The notes beneath the pieces were generated by a model, which saw only the letters and a program-made list of their open reading frames with translations, was not told the DNA's origin and made no database searches. A stretch of DNA of 23,897 nucleotides. It comes from Prevotellaceae bacterium. Its GTDB lineage: Bacteria; Bacteroidota; Bacteroidia; Bacteroidales; Bacteroidaceae. Both the position numbers and the translations under genes were made by a program. The stretch spans positions 1 through 23,897 of the forward strand of contig JAUNQM010000003.1 in the NCBI GenBank assembly GCA_030536165.1, given 5' to 3'. Shown here in pieces: positions 15,954-23,874 of the stretch (position 1 is its first letter; each line of letters starts with the position of its first letter).

Positions 15954-16004
15954 AAAAAATCCCCATTTCAAGGCGAGGAGAAAAAGCTCCCAGCCTTGAA
16001 GGGG
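15954..16004 (-). terminator. intrinsic terminator of pgi
   Basis: TTCAAGGC (15967-15974) pairs with GCCTTGAA (15993-16000), extended by CCCC (15961-15964) with GGGG (16001-16004) after a 2-nt bulge, and GGAG with CTCC near the tip. Read on the minus strand, the stem is followed by T6 (15959-15954). It stands directly before the HAD start codon. Confidence 0.8.
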
Positions 16005-16026
16005 AATAATTGTTTTTAAGTTTATT

Positions 16027-17367
16027 CTACTTGAGTCTTTCCTGTATTGCCTTGCTTTCAGCTTCGTAGCCTGGTTTGTTGAGTAGGGCAAACATATTCT
16101 TCTTGTAAGCCTCAACACCTGGCTGGTTGAATGCGTTTACGCCGAGCACATTGCCGCTGATGCCGCATCCAATCTCAAAGAAATATATAATCTCGCCGAG
16201 GTAGAACTCGTTGAGTTTTGGTATGCTGATGCGCATGTTTGGTACTCCACCATCAACGTGTGCAAGCTTTGTGCCGAGTTCAGCCATCTTGTTTACTTCA
16301 TCTACACGCTTGCCTGCAAGGAAGTTCAGACCGTCGAGGTTCTCTCCGTCGGAAGGGAAAAGGAGTGTGCGGTTAGGTTCTTCAATGCTGATTACGGTCT
16401 CGAAGATAGAACGCTCGCCTTCCTGAATCCACTGACCCATAGAATGAAGGTCGGTCGTGAAATCTACGGACGCAGGGAATATGCCCTTGTTTTCCTTACC
16501 TTCGCTCTCGCCGTAAAGCTGTTTCCACCATTCGCTCATGAAGTGAAGTTTAGGCTGATAGTTTACGAGTATCTCAATCTTCTTGCCGTTCTGGTAGAGT
16601 GCGTTGCGAACTGCAGCATATTGTGCGGCTGGGTTTTCGTTGAACGGAACGTTCACGCCACATGCTTTTTCCATTTCTACAGCACCAGCAACAAGCTGGT
16701 CTATGTCGAAACCTGCGCATGCAATAGGCAGCAGACCTACAGGAGTGAGGACAGAGAAACGACCGCCTACGTTGTCAGGAATGACGAAAGTCTTGTATCC
16801 TTCCTTCGTTGCGGCAGCACGTGCAGCACCCTTGACAGCATCGGTAATGGCTACGATTACGCGCTTTGCCTCTTCCTTGCCGCGCTGTTCCTCGCATTGT
16901 TTCTTCATGAGGCGGAATGTGAGCGCAGTCTCGGTCGTAGTGCCCGACTTTGAAATATTGATAACGCCGAACTTCTTTCCCTTAAGGTATTCTGAGAGTT
17001 CTGCGAGATAATCTTCACCAATGTTGTTTCCTGCGAACACGATAGCAGGGCTTTCATTCTTCAACCATGCAAAAGAGTTGCTAAGAGCTTCGATAACGGC
17101 TTTTGCACCAAGATAGCTTCCGCCGATGCCAGCAACAACGATGACTTCGCAGTTCTCGCGAAGTGTATTGGCTGTTTCCTTTATCTCCTTGATGAAGTCG
17201 GCAGTGATTGACGAAGGCAAGTGAAGCCATCCGAGGAAATCATTTCCTGGGCATGTGCCTTCTTCGAGTGATATTTGTGCTGCCTTGACTTTTGGTTCGA
17301 AGGCATTTACTATGTCAGCGTTCAAGAACTGAACGGCTTTTGTTGTGTCTAAACTAAGGTTTTTCAT
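16027..17367 (-). CDS. pgi: glucose-6-phosphate isomerase
   Basis: Pgi interconverts glucose-6-phosphate and fructose-6-phosphate in glycolysis and gluconeogenesis. The 446-residue protein belongs to the short bacterial class seen in Bacillus. Sugar-phosphate-binding SIS motifs are GIGGSYLGAK (80-89) and ISKSGTTTE (138-146). The family signature GGRFSVLTPVG (201-211) is present, and YGESEGK carries the likely catalytic Glu. It lies downstream of gpsA and lysS on the same strand. The 156-nt gap to gpsA is taken up by dispersed repeats and two GC-rich hairpins, and no consensus promoter was seen there. A strong terminator follows its stop. Confidence 0.97.
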   Translation of the reverse strand: MKNLSLDTTKAVQFLNADIVNAFEPKVKAAQISLEEGTCPGNDFLGWLHLPSSITADFIKEIKETANTLRENCEVIVVAGIGGSYLGAKAVIEALSNSFAWLKNESPAIVFAGNNIGEDYLAELSEYLKGKKFGVINISKSGTTTETALTFRLMKKQCEEQRGKEEAKRVIVAITDAVKGAARAAATKEGYKTFVIPDNVGGRFSVLTPVGLLPIACAGFDIDQLVAGAVEMEKACGVNVPFNENPAAQYAAVRNALYQNGKKIEILVNYQPKLHFMSEWWKQLYGESEGKENKGIFPASVDFTTDLHSMGQWIQEGERSIFETVISIEEPNRTLLFPSDGENLDGLNFLAGKRVDEVNKMAELGTKLAHVDGGVPNMRISIPKLNEFYLGEIIYFFEIGCGISGNVLGVNAFNQPGVEAYKKNMFALLNKPGYEAESKAIQERLK

Positions 17368-17371
17368 ATTT

Positions 17372-17516
17372 TACGGTTATGCGGTTATACGGTTTTTGCC
17401 CTTCCCTAACCCCTCCCCGTAGGAGGGGAACTTTGCTCTCCCCTTCGGGGGGAGATGGAGGGGGCATTGCGGTTGTGCGGTTTTGGTCTTGAACTTGAAA
17501 CCTAAACTTTGAACCT
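17372..17516. repeat. composite intergenic repeat between gpsA and pgi
   Basis: The block has ACGGTTAT / GCGGTTAT units (17372-17397), hairpin CCCCTCC-loop-GGAGGGG (17410-17428), hairpin TCTCCCC-loop-GGGGAGA (17437-17455), further GCGGTTGT / GCGGTTTT units (17468-17485) and TTGAAC / TGAAACC units (17487-17516). The GCGGTT copies flank the hairpins like the ends of an inserted cassette. The GC-rich double hairpin resembles palindromic repeats common in Prevotella-like genomes (from memory). Confidence 0.65.
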
Positions 17517-17523
17517 ATTCTTT

Positions 17524-18519
17524 TTATCTGAATGAATCGGTAAGTAATTTTATTTCTATCTGTGGTGATATTCTTTCATATAATATATTATATACAGCAT
17601 CAAGGATTGGCATGTTGACATGAAGGCGGCTGTTTATTTCCTTCATACACTTCGTACCGAAATATCCTTCCGCAATCATCTCCATCTCAATTTGCGCACT
17701 CTTCACGCTGTAGCCCTTGCCTATCATAGTGCCGAAAGTGCGGTTGCGCGAGAAGTTTGAATATGATGTTACGAGCAGGTCGCCGAGATAAACCGAGTCA
17801 ACCATGTTCCTGTCGAGCGGATACACAGTGTTGAGGAAGCGTTGCATCTCTGCTATCGCATTTGAAAGCAACACGGCTTGGAAGTTGTCGCCATATTTCA
17901 AACCGCTGCATATACCCGATGCAATGGAATAGACATTCTTCAATACCGACGAGTACTCTATGCCGAGAACATCGTTCGACACCTGTGTCTTCACGTAATC
18001 ATTTGCAAGAACCTTGGCAAATGCGCGTGCTTTTTCTGTGTCGTGGCAACCTACTGTGAGGTAGGTAAGACGCTCAAGTGCTACTTCTTCTGCATGCGAA
18101 GGACCGCCTATGCAGGCAAGGTTTTCGTATGGCACGTCGAACACTTGATGAAAATATTCGCTACACACAAGATTGTCATCAGGCACAATACCTTTGATTG
18201 CCGTGACGATAAACTTGTCTTTGAGCCTTGTCTTCAGTTTGCGAAGATGATTCTTGAGGTAAGGCGAAGGTGTGACAAATACAAGCGTGTCGTATCTCTG
18301 CACTATTTCGTTGAGATCTGTCGAGAAGAAGATGTCGTTGACATTGAAATGTACCGACTCCAGATATGCAGGGTTGTGGCCTAAGCGGCGGAAGTCTTCT
18401 ATCCTATCGTCACGACGTATATTCCATCCCAAATGATGGGTATGCGCCATGATAATCTTGGCAACAGCTGTTGCCCAGCTGCCACCACCTATTACCGCTA
18501 TCTTGCCACAGTCAAACAT
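17524..18519 (-). CDS. gpsA: NAD(P)-dependent glycerol-3-phosphate dehydrogenase
   Basis: GpsA reduces dihydroxyacetone phosphate to sn-glycerol-3-phosphate for phospholipid synthesis. The 331-residue protein has the Rossmann motif GGGSWAT (11-17), Lys109 in TAIKG, GPSHAEE (139-145), Lys194 in EYSSVLKNV as likely catalytic Lys, and SRNRTFG (257-263), all family hallmarks. ATG 18519 gives a normal N-terminus. The 43-nt gap to the lysS stop consists almost only of a TCGAA repeat, so lysS and gpsA are probably co-transcribed. The pair lysS-gpsA followed by pgi is, from memory, a common order in Bacteroidales. Confidence 0.95.
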   Translation of the reverse strand: MFDCGKIAVIGGGSWATAVAKIIMAHTHHLGWNIRRDDRIEDFRRLGHNPAYLESVHFNVNDIFFSTDLNEIVQRYDTLVFVTPSPYLKNHLRKLKTRLKDKFIVTAIKGIVPDDNLVCSEYFHQVFDVPYENLACIGGPSHAEEVALERLTYLTVGCHDTEKARAFAKVLANDYVKTQVSNDVLGIEYSSVLKNVYSIASGICSGLKYGDNFQAVLLSNAIAEMQRFLNTVYPLDRNMVDSVYLGDLLVTSYSNFSRNRTFGTMIGKGYSVKSAQIEMEMIAEGYFGTKCMKEINSRLHVNMPILDAVYNILYERISPQIEIKLLTDSFR

Positions 18520-18560
18520 ATTGTTTTTCTTCGATATTTCGATTTATCGATGTTTCGAGG
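18520..18560 (-). repeat. TCGAA-type leader repeat in front of gpsA
   Basis: On the minus strand the order is TCGAAACA, TCGATAAA, TCGAAATA, TCGAAG, then an A-rich AAAAACAAT directly before the ATG. It shares 14 bases (ATCGAAATATCGAA) with the parE copy. It fills the lysS-gpsA gap. Confidence 0.65.
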
Positions 18561-18562
18561 GA

Positions 18563-20290
18563 TTAAAGGACTGCTTCAATAAACTTTGCGAAATCTTCAA
18601 CCTTCGGATTTTCGTAGCCGAGTTTGTATTTCTTGTTCACTCCGCAAACGTCCATCTGCAGTTTCTGCGGATTTACGTCCTTCAGGTCGCTGACGAGGTA
18701 ATAACCAGCCTTGTTGAATACAGGAACCCACTCCTCAGTCACTCCAATGGCTGCCCATTCGCTGACTGAACTCTTCGGAGCCTTCTTCTCTGGCTTCATT
18801 GTAGGGAAGAGAAGAACTTCCTGAATAGTTGGCTGGCCTGTCATGAGTATTGCCAGACGGTCGATACCAATGCCGATACCTGATGTTGGAGGCATGCCAT
18901 ATTGCAAAGCGCGGAGGAAGTCTTGGTCGATAATCATTGCTTCGTCGTCGCCCTTGTCTGCAAGTTTCATCTGCTCCACGAATCTCTCCTCTTGGTCGAT
19001 AGGGTCGTTGAGCTCTGAATATGCGTTAGCAAGTTCCTTGCCGTTGACCATCAGTTCAAATCTTTCAGTAAGTCCTGGCTTCGAACGATGCATCTTTGTC
19101 AGTGGCGACATTTCTACAGGATAATCTATAATAAATGTAGGCTGAATGAAAGTGCCTTCGCAAGTCTCACCGAATATTTCATCGATAAGTTTGCCCTTGC
19201 CCATTGTCTCGTCAACCTCAATCTCAAGTTTCTTTGCTATCTCGCGAATCTCGTCTTCGCTCTTGTCGTTAAGGTCGTAGCCTGTCTTTTCCTTAATAGC
19301 ATCGAGGATAGGAAGGCGGCGATATGGAGCCTTGAACGATACGATGTTTTCACCTATCTGTACCTCTGGCTTACCATTCACGGCAATACAAATCTTCTCA
19401 AGCAACTGCTCCGTGAATTCCATCATCCAGTTGTAGTCTTTATAGCTGACGTACAACTCCATGCATGTGAACTCTGGGTTATGACTCTTGTCCATGCCCT
19501 CGTTTCTGAAGTTGCGTCCTATCTCATAGACACCTTCGAAACCACCGACAATAAGTCTCTTCAGGTACAACTCTGTTGCAATACGCAGATAGAGGTCAAT
19601 GTCAAGGGCATTATGATGCGTGATAAACGGACGCGCACTTGCACCGCCGGCAATCTGCTGCAGGATTGGAGTCTCAACCTCAGTGAAACCAGCATCGTCA
19701 AATACCTGACGCATCGTGCGCAGAATCTGTGCTCGCTTGAGGAAAGTATCTTTCACGCCATCGTTGACAACAAGGTCAACATAGCGCTGACGGTATCTCA
19801 GTTCTGGATCGTCGAACTTATCGTAAGCCACACCATCCTTATATTTTACTATAGGGAGCGGCTTTAGACTCTTTGAGAGAAGCGTAATCTCTTTAGCGTG
19901 GACACTAATCTCGCCCATCTGAGTGCGGAATACGAAGCCCTTCACTCCGATGAAGTCACCAATATCGAGCAGACGCTTGAACACAACATTATACATGTCT
20001 TTGTTCTCGTCAGGGCAAAGGTCGTCGCGGGTAACATACACCTGTATTCTGCCCTTCGAGTCTTGCAACTCGATGAAAGAAGCCTTACCCATCACGCGGC
20101 GGCTCATCATACGTCCGGCTATGCACACCTCCATCTGTTCGCCTTCATCGCTGAAGTTCGCCTTGATGTCGGTAGAGAATGCATCTGTAGGGTATGCCTC
20201 TGCTGGATAAGGGTTAATGCCCATGTCTCTCAACTCTTGCAGACTCTGTCGTCTGCCTATCTCCTGTTCGCTAAGTTCTAAAATATTCAT
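18563..20290 (-). CDS. lysS: lysyl-tRNA synthetase, class II, with C-terminal extension
   Basis: LysS charges tRNA-Lys with lysine. The 575-residue protein has an N-terminal OB-fold anticodon domain (GRMMSRRVMGKASF and onward). The class II core has motif 2 EIGRNFRNEGMDKSHNPEFT, the motif EMSPLTKMHRS, and motif 3 GIGIGIDRLAIL. The standard enzyme ends near FPTMKP at residue 495-500. Here about 75 more residues follow (WAAIGVTEEWVPVFNKAGY, then VNPQKLQMDVCGVNKKYKLG), resembling a helix-hairpin-helix or ribosomal-protein-like module. From memory this tail is usual in Bacteroidota LysRS. It is the first gene of lysS-gpsA-pgi and has a TAACTTTG box upstream. Confidence 0.96.
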   Translation of the reverse strand: MNILELSEQEIGRRQSLQELRDMGINPYPAEAYPTDAFSTDIKANFSDEGEQMEVCIAGRMMSRRVMGKASFIELQDSKGRIQVYVTRDDLCPDENKDMYNVVFKRLLDIGDFIGVKGFVFRTQMGEISVHAKEITLLSKSLKPLPIVKYKDGVAYDKFDDPELRYRQRYVDLVVNDGVKDTFLKRAQILRTMRQVFDDAGFTEVETPILQQIAGGASARPFITHHNALDIDLYLRIATELYLKRLIVGGFEGVYEIGRNFRNEGMDKSHNPEFTCMELYVSYKDYNWMMEFTEQLLEKICIAVNGKPEVQIGENIVSFKAPYRRLPILDAIKEKTGYDLNDKSEDEIREIAKKLEIEVDETMGKGKLIDEIFGETCEGTFIQPTFIIDYPVEMSPLTKMHRSKPGLTERFELMVNGKELANAYSELNDPIDQEERFVEQMKLADKGDDEAMIIDQDFLRALQYGMPPTSGIGIGIDRLAILMTGQPTIQEVLLFPTMKPEKKAPKSSVSEWAAIGVTEEWVPVFNKAGYYLVSDLKDVNPQKLQMDVCGVNKKYKLGYENPKVEDFAKFIEAVL

Positions 20291-20344
20291 AGTTTCCTAA
20301 TTCGTAATTTCAGCATGCAAAAATACAACAAAAATCCGACACTA

Positions 20345-20352
20345 CAAAGTTA
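20345..20352 (-). promoter_or_regulatory. candidate -7 box for lysS
   Basis: The minus strand reads TAACTTTG, 55 nt before the lysS ATG, giving a leader of roughly 50 nt. A TTTG at the -33 position is not evident. It lies back to back with the DUF5703-gene promoter in the 207-nt divergent gap. Confidence 0.48.
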
Positions 20353-20422
20353 TTGCCCGTAATTTCGTAAATCTTTAGCGACGTTCATGATAAAACATAA
20401 CTAAAAAAACTGTTACTTTTAT

Positions 20423-20453
20423 TTTGTATTGTCTCCGATTTGCACTACCTTTG
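20423..20453 (+). promoter_or_regulatory. promoter of the DUF5703-esterase operon
   Basis: TTTG (20423-20426), 19 nt, then TACCTTTG (20446-20453) match the Bacteroidetes consensus fully. The predicted transcription start falls at about 20458-20461, where an ATG begins a six-codon ORF. Confidence 0.75.
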
Positions 20454-20460
20454 CACAACT

Positions 20461-20481
20461 ATGACTACCAACGGAAACTAA
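20461..20481 (+). CDS. possible leaderless micro-ORF (MTTNGN)
   Basis: ATG at 20461 lies 8 nt after the -7 box, exactly as for ruvB, and is followed by five sense codons and TAA at 20479. The main ORF starts 17 nt later in another frame. It may be a leader peptide or mere chance; six codons give no homology evidence. Confidence 0.25.
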   Translation: MTTNGN

Positions 20482-20497
20482 AACATTATCTATCGGA

Positions 20498-22927
20498 ATG
20501 AACATAATCTATCGTACAATAGCTTTTATAGCATTTTCGTTTGTGTTTATCCACATAAACGCAAGCATCGACAATTACAACATCACATGGGAAGGCCAAA
20601 GTTCGAACTCATCTGGCTCAATGCCTTGCGGTGGTGGTGAGATTGGAATGAACGTATGGGGTGAAAACGGCGACGTGCTGTTTTACTTTGCGCGGAGCAG
20701 TGCTTTTGATGAAAACAATGCTTTGCTAAAGCTTGGTAGGGTGCGCCTTCATTTGTCAGATGCCGAATTTAATGCGCATTTCAAGCAGGTGCTTACTCTC
20801 CGTGATGGATGTGTACGTATTTATGGTGCAAATAACACGGTGATTACATTTTGGGCAGACGTGTTTCATCCCGTAATTCATGTGGATATTAAGAGTGACA
20901 AGGCGCAGACGCTGAAAGTTGATTACGAGAATTGGCGCACAACTGATTATACAGCACATGGTGAGGATGCCCATTTCTGTGGCATGAAGGGTGGTAAAGA
21001 GGATGTCACCATTCACCCTGACTTGGTCGGCTTTGAGGGTAATCAGATTCTTTTCTATCATAGGAATCGCGATGATTTCATCTTCCAGCGTACTGTTGAT
21101 ATTGAAGAACTGCAGGACGTGAAGGGTTTGCTGTGGAATCCTGTGAAGAACCGCACTTTTGGTGGGCTGATTGAAGGCTCATCGCTTGTGCCTGCTGGTT
21201 GTGGCAATGGGCATTACATCGATACCGGTTTTCATTCGTGGAGTCTTAAGAGTGCAAAGCCTCTGAAAGAACATCATCTGACTATCACCACTCATATTGC
21301 CCAGACAGCAACTCTGGCAGAATGGAAAAGTTCACTGCTTGAATTGCAGAAGCGACAACTGAAAAGCACTTCTTATGACCGTAAGGCTTCACAAAAGTGG
21401 TGGCAACAATTCTGGGAGAGAAGTTATATCTGTGTTGATGACAACACGAATAATGCCGATGACAATAACATTGCATGGCAAATAGGGCGCAACTATCAAT
21501 TGTTCCGCTACATGCTTGCATGCAATGCCTACGGCGACTCGCCAACGAAATTCAATGGTTCGCTGTTCACTTTTGACCCGAAGTTTGTGAAGGGTGGAAT
21601 AAAGATGCTCACTCCCGATTTCCGTCAGTGGGGCGGTGCTCTCGCCACGGCACAAAACCAACGACTCGTCTATTGGCCTATGCTGAAGTCGGGTGACTGG
21701 GATATGATGGACTCGGAATTCAATTTCTATCTGCGTGCGCAGCACAATGCTGAACTCATGACTCAGTCGTATTGGGGGCACAATGGTGCATGCTTTACCG
21801 AGCAGATTGAGAACTTCGGTCTTCCTGTGGCTTATTGCTATGGTATGGAACCACGCACAGGTCTGCGTCCACGAGGCAAGCAGGCCAACGCCTATTGTGA
21901 ATATCTCTGGGACACAGTGATGGACTTCTGCCTCATGATGCTTCGTACAAACACATACGAAGGGCGCGACGTGAAGACGTTCATCCCATTCATTGAGAGT
22001 TGCCTTACATTCTTCGATGAGCATTACCGTATGCTTGCTCTCCAACGCACTACGCAGCCATTCGACCGACAGAAGCATTATGTGCTCTACCCTGGAACTG
22101 CAGGCGAAACCTACAAGATGGCAAAGAACTCATCGCAGACCATCGCTGCATTGACTACCGTGCTCACCGAATTGCTTGCTTTACCTCACGAATACCTTTC
22201 ATCTGAGCAGCGTAGCAAATGGGAGGAGATGCTCTCACACATACCTCCACTACCTTTCCGCTACATGGAAGGACTGCACAGCAAAGGTGGCAGTCAACGA
22301 AAGGAAGAGCAGTATTGGTCTGATGGAAAGATGTATAAGACCATTGCTCCGGCTGAGACTTTTGAGCGGCTGATGAATATTGAGATAAACCAACTCTATC
22401 CAGTGTTCCCATACGATATGTACGGCATGGGGCGTCCTGACCTTGAAGTGGCAAGAGACACATGGCGTTATGGTGTTGACCAACCTCGATGGGCGAAGAA
22501 CAGGCATGAGTCATGGCATCAGGATGCTATCTTTTGTGCACGACTCGGTTTCATCGATGAAGCCCGCGACCTCGTTATACGCAAACTGCAGAATGGCCGC
22601 CATCGTTTCCCTGCTTTCTGGGGGCCAGGGCATGACTGGACTCCAGACCACAACTGGGGTGGTACTGGCATGATAGCATTACAGGATATGGTGATGCAGA
22701 CTGTAGGCGACAGCATACTGATACTGCCATGTTGGCCTAAAGAGTGGAATGTGAAGTTCAAACTCCATGCACCAAAGCAGACAACAGTAGAGGTAACATA
22801 TACTAATGGGCAAGTTGCCGACATGAAGGTCTCACCTGCCGAAAGGGCAAAAGACGTAATCATCATGTGCAACAAGGAGCATGGGCAAGCAGTTAATTCG
22901 GCATTTGATTCCACATTATATTATTAG
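20498..22927 (+). CDS. secreted DUF5703 / six-hairpin glycoside hydrolase-like protein
   Basis: The 809-residue protein has a signal peptide (1-22, hydrophobic core then INA before Ser). Residues 38-63 (SSGSMPCGGGEIGMNVWGENG, with GDVLFY after it) mark the DUF5703 beta-sandwich domain. The C-terminal part from about 310 reads like an (alpha/alpha)6 glycosidase (QIGRNYQLFRYMLACNAYGDS, then PGTAGETYKMAKNSSQTIAAL and NWGGTGMIALQDM), similar in layout to GH95-type enzymes. DUF5703 proteins are probably glycan hydrolases exported by Bacteroidota, but I cannot name substrate or catalytic residues. It shares a transcript with the esterase 32 nt downstream, which suggests joint action on an acylated polysaccharide. 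Confidence 0.82.
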   Translation: MNIIYRTIAFIAFSFVFIHINASIDNYNITWEGQSSNSSGSMPCGGGEIGMNVWGENGDVLFYFARSSAFDENNALLKLGRVRLHLSDAEFNAHFKQVLTLRDGCVRIYGANNTVITFWADVFHPVIHVDIKSDKAQTLKVDYENWRTTDYTAHGEDAHFCGMKGGKEDVTIHPDLVGFEGNQILFYHRNRDDFIFQRTVDIEELQDVKGLLWNPVKNRTFGGLIEGSSLVPAGCGNGHYIDTGFHSWSLKSAKPLKEHHLTITTHIAQTATLAEWKSSLLELQKRQLKSTSYDRKASQKWWQQFWERSYICVDDNTNNADDNNIAWQIGRNYQLFRYMLACNAYGDSPTKFNGSLFTFDPKFVKGGIKMLTPDFRQWGGALATAQNQRLVYWPMLKSGDWDMMDSEFNFYLRAQHNAELMTQSYWGHNGACFTEQIENFGLPVAYCYGMEPRTGLRPRGKQANAYCEYLWDTVMDFCLMMLRTNTYEGRDVKTFIPFIESCLTFFDEHYRMLALQRTTQPFDRQKHYVLYPGTAGETYKMAKNSSQTIAALTTVLTELLALPHEYLSSEQRSKWEEMLSHIPPLPFRYMEGLHSKGGSQRKEEQYWSDGKMYKTIAPAETFERLMNIEINQLYPVFPYDMYGMGRPDLEVARDTWRYGVDQPRWAKNRHESWHQDAIFCARLGFIDEARDLVIRKLQNGRHRFPAFWGPGHDWTPDHNWGGTGMIALQDMVMQTVGDSILILPCWPKEWNVKFKLHAPKQTTVEVTYTNGQVADMKVSPAERAKDVIIMCNKEHGQAVNSAFDSTLYY

Positions 22928-22959
22928 AGATTATAAAATATTCAAAATAACAAATAACA

Positions 22960-23757
22960 ATGAAACGTATCTTTTTATCAATCATCGTACTTATGACTGC
23001 CGCAATCACAGCTTCGGCACAGAAACCGTTTGACATCACACTCAACCGCACCGACAACGACTCATCGACCATCCGCGTATTCCTGCCTAAGAAGAACATA
23101 GCCACAGGTCGTGCTGTCGTAGTATGTCCAGGTGGTGGTTACTCTCATCTCGCAATGGAACACGAAGGCTACGACTGGGCTGATTTCTTCGGTCGTATGG
23201 GTGTGGCAACAATAGTGTTGAAATACAAGATGCCTCATGGTAATCACCTTATCCCTATCGGCGATGCCGAGCAGGCTATTAAGGCCGTGAGGGCTCACGC
23301 ACAGGAGTGGGGCATAAACCCTAACGACGTTGGAATCATGGGCTCATCGGCTGGCGGACACCTCGCTTCGACCATTTCAACGCACTCAACAGGCGATTCG
23401 GCTCCTAACTTCCAGATTCTTTTCTATCCAGTTGTGTCGATGGATTCAAACGTATCGCACGGTGGTTCTCACGACAATTTCCTCGGCAAGAATCCTAAAA
23501 AGGAGATGGAACTGGAGTATAGCAACGCCCTCAAAGTGACTCCGCAGACGCCGAGAGCATTCATAGTGCTTGCTTCCGACGACCGTTCGGTCAAGCCGCA
23601 GAACAGCACTGAATACTATCAGGCTCTCTGCAACAACAAGGTGCCAGCCATGATTGTAGCATACCCTACAGGCGGTCACGGCTTCGGTTATCGCCCTTCA
23701 TTCATCTACCACTCACAGATGCTCACCGAACTTGCAGCATGGCTTCGTAGTTTCTAA
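22960..23757 (+). CDS. secreted alpha/beta-hydrolase esterase (BD-FAE-like)
   Basis: The 265-residue protein has a signal peptide (1-20, cleaved after ASA before Gln21). The alpha/beta-hydrolase features are the oxyanion region CPGGGY (56-61), nucleophile elbow GSSAGGH with Ser130, acid Asp207 or Asp208 in ASDDRSV, and His240 in GGHGFG. It fits the family of small Bacteroidota acetyl-xylan or feruloyl esterases and xylan-locus lipases, which remove ester groups from plant polysaccharides. It starts 32 nt after the DUF5703 gene behind an A-rich leader (AAATAACAATG) and is followed by a strong terminator, so the two form an operon. The ester group removed (acetyl or feruloyl) is not determined by sequence. 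Confidence 0.88.
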   Translation: MKRIFLSIIVLMTAAITASAQKPFDITLNRTDNDSSTIRVFLPKKNIATGRAVVVCPGGGYSHLAMEHEGYDWADFFGRMGVATIVLKYKMPHGNHLIPIGDAEQAIKAVRAHAQEWGINPNDVGIMGSSAGGHLASTISTHSTGDSAPNFQILFYPVVSMDSNVSHGGSHDNFLGKNPKKEMELEYSNALKVTPQTPRAFIVLASDDRSVKPQNSTEYYQALCNNKVPAMIVAYPTGGHGFGYRPSFIYHSQMLTELAAWLRSF

Positions 23758-23804
23758 TCGGCAGTAGGAGGCTGCGGAAATGGTAGCCTTACACCTTATT
23801 ATAT

Positions 23805-23832
23805 TACGCGCATGCGTGTACGCGCGTATATG
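23805..23832. other. 28-bp perfect alternating pyrimidine-purine tract
   Basis: Every step from 23805 to 23832 alternates pyrimidine and purine, mostly CG, CA/TG and TA. It also contains an inverted repeat TACGCGC (23805-23811) / GCGCGTA (23822-23828). Such tracts can form Z-DNA or a small cruciform. It lies between the esterase stop and the terminator. Confidence 0.8.
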
Positions 23833-23840
23833 AGCAGATT

Positions 23841-23874
23841 GTCGGAAAATGTCCTGCATTTTCCGACTTTTTTT
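23841..23874 (+). terminator. intrinsic terminator after the esterase operon
   Basis: GTCGGAAAATG (23841-23851) and CATTTTCCGAC (23857-23867) form a perfect 11-bp stem with a 5-nt loop, followed by T7 (23868-23874). It ends the DUF5703-esterase transcript. Confidence 0.92.

Noticed and set aside
19088..19867. 259-residue plus-strand ORF inside lysS
   Set aside because: Antisense shadow of the class II core of LysRS; no recognisable motif or promoter.
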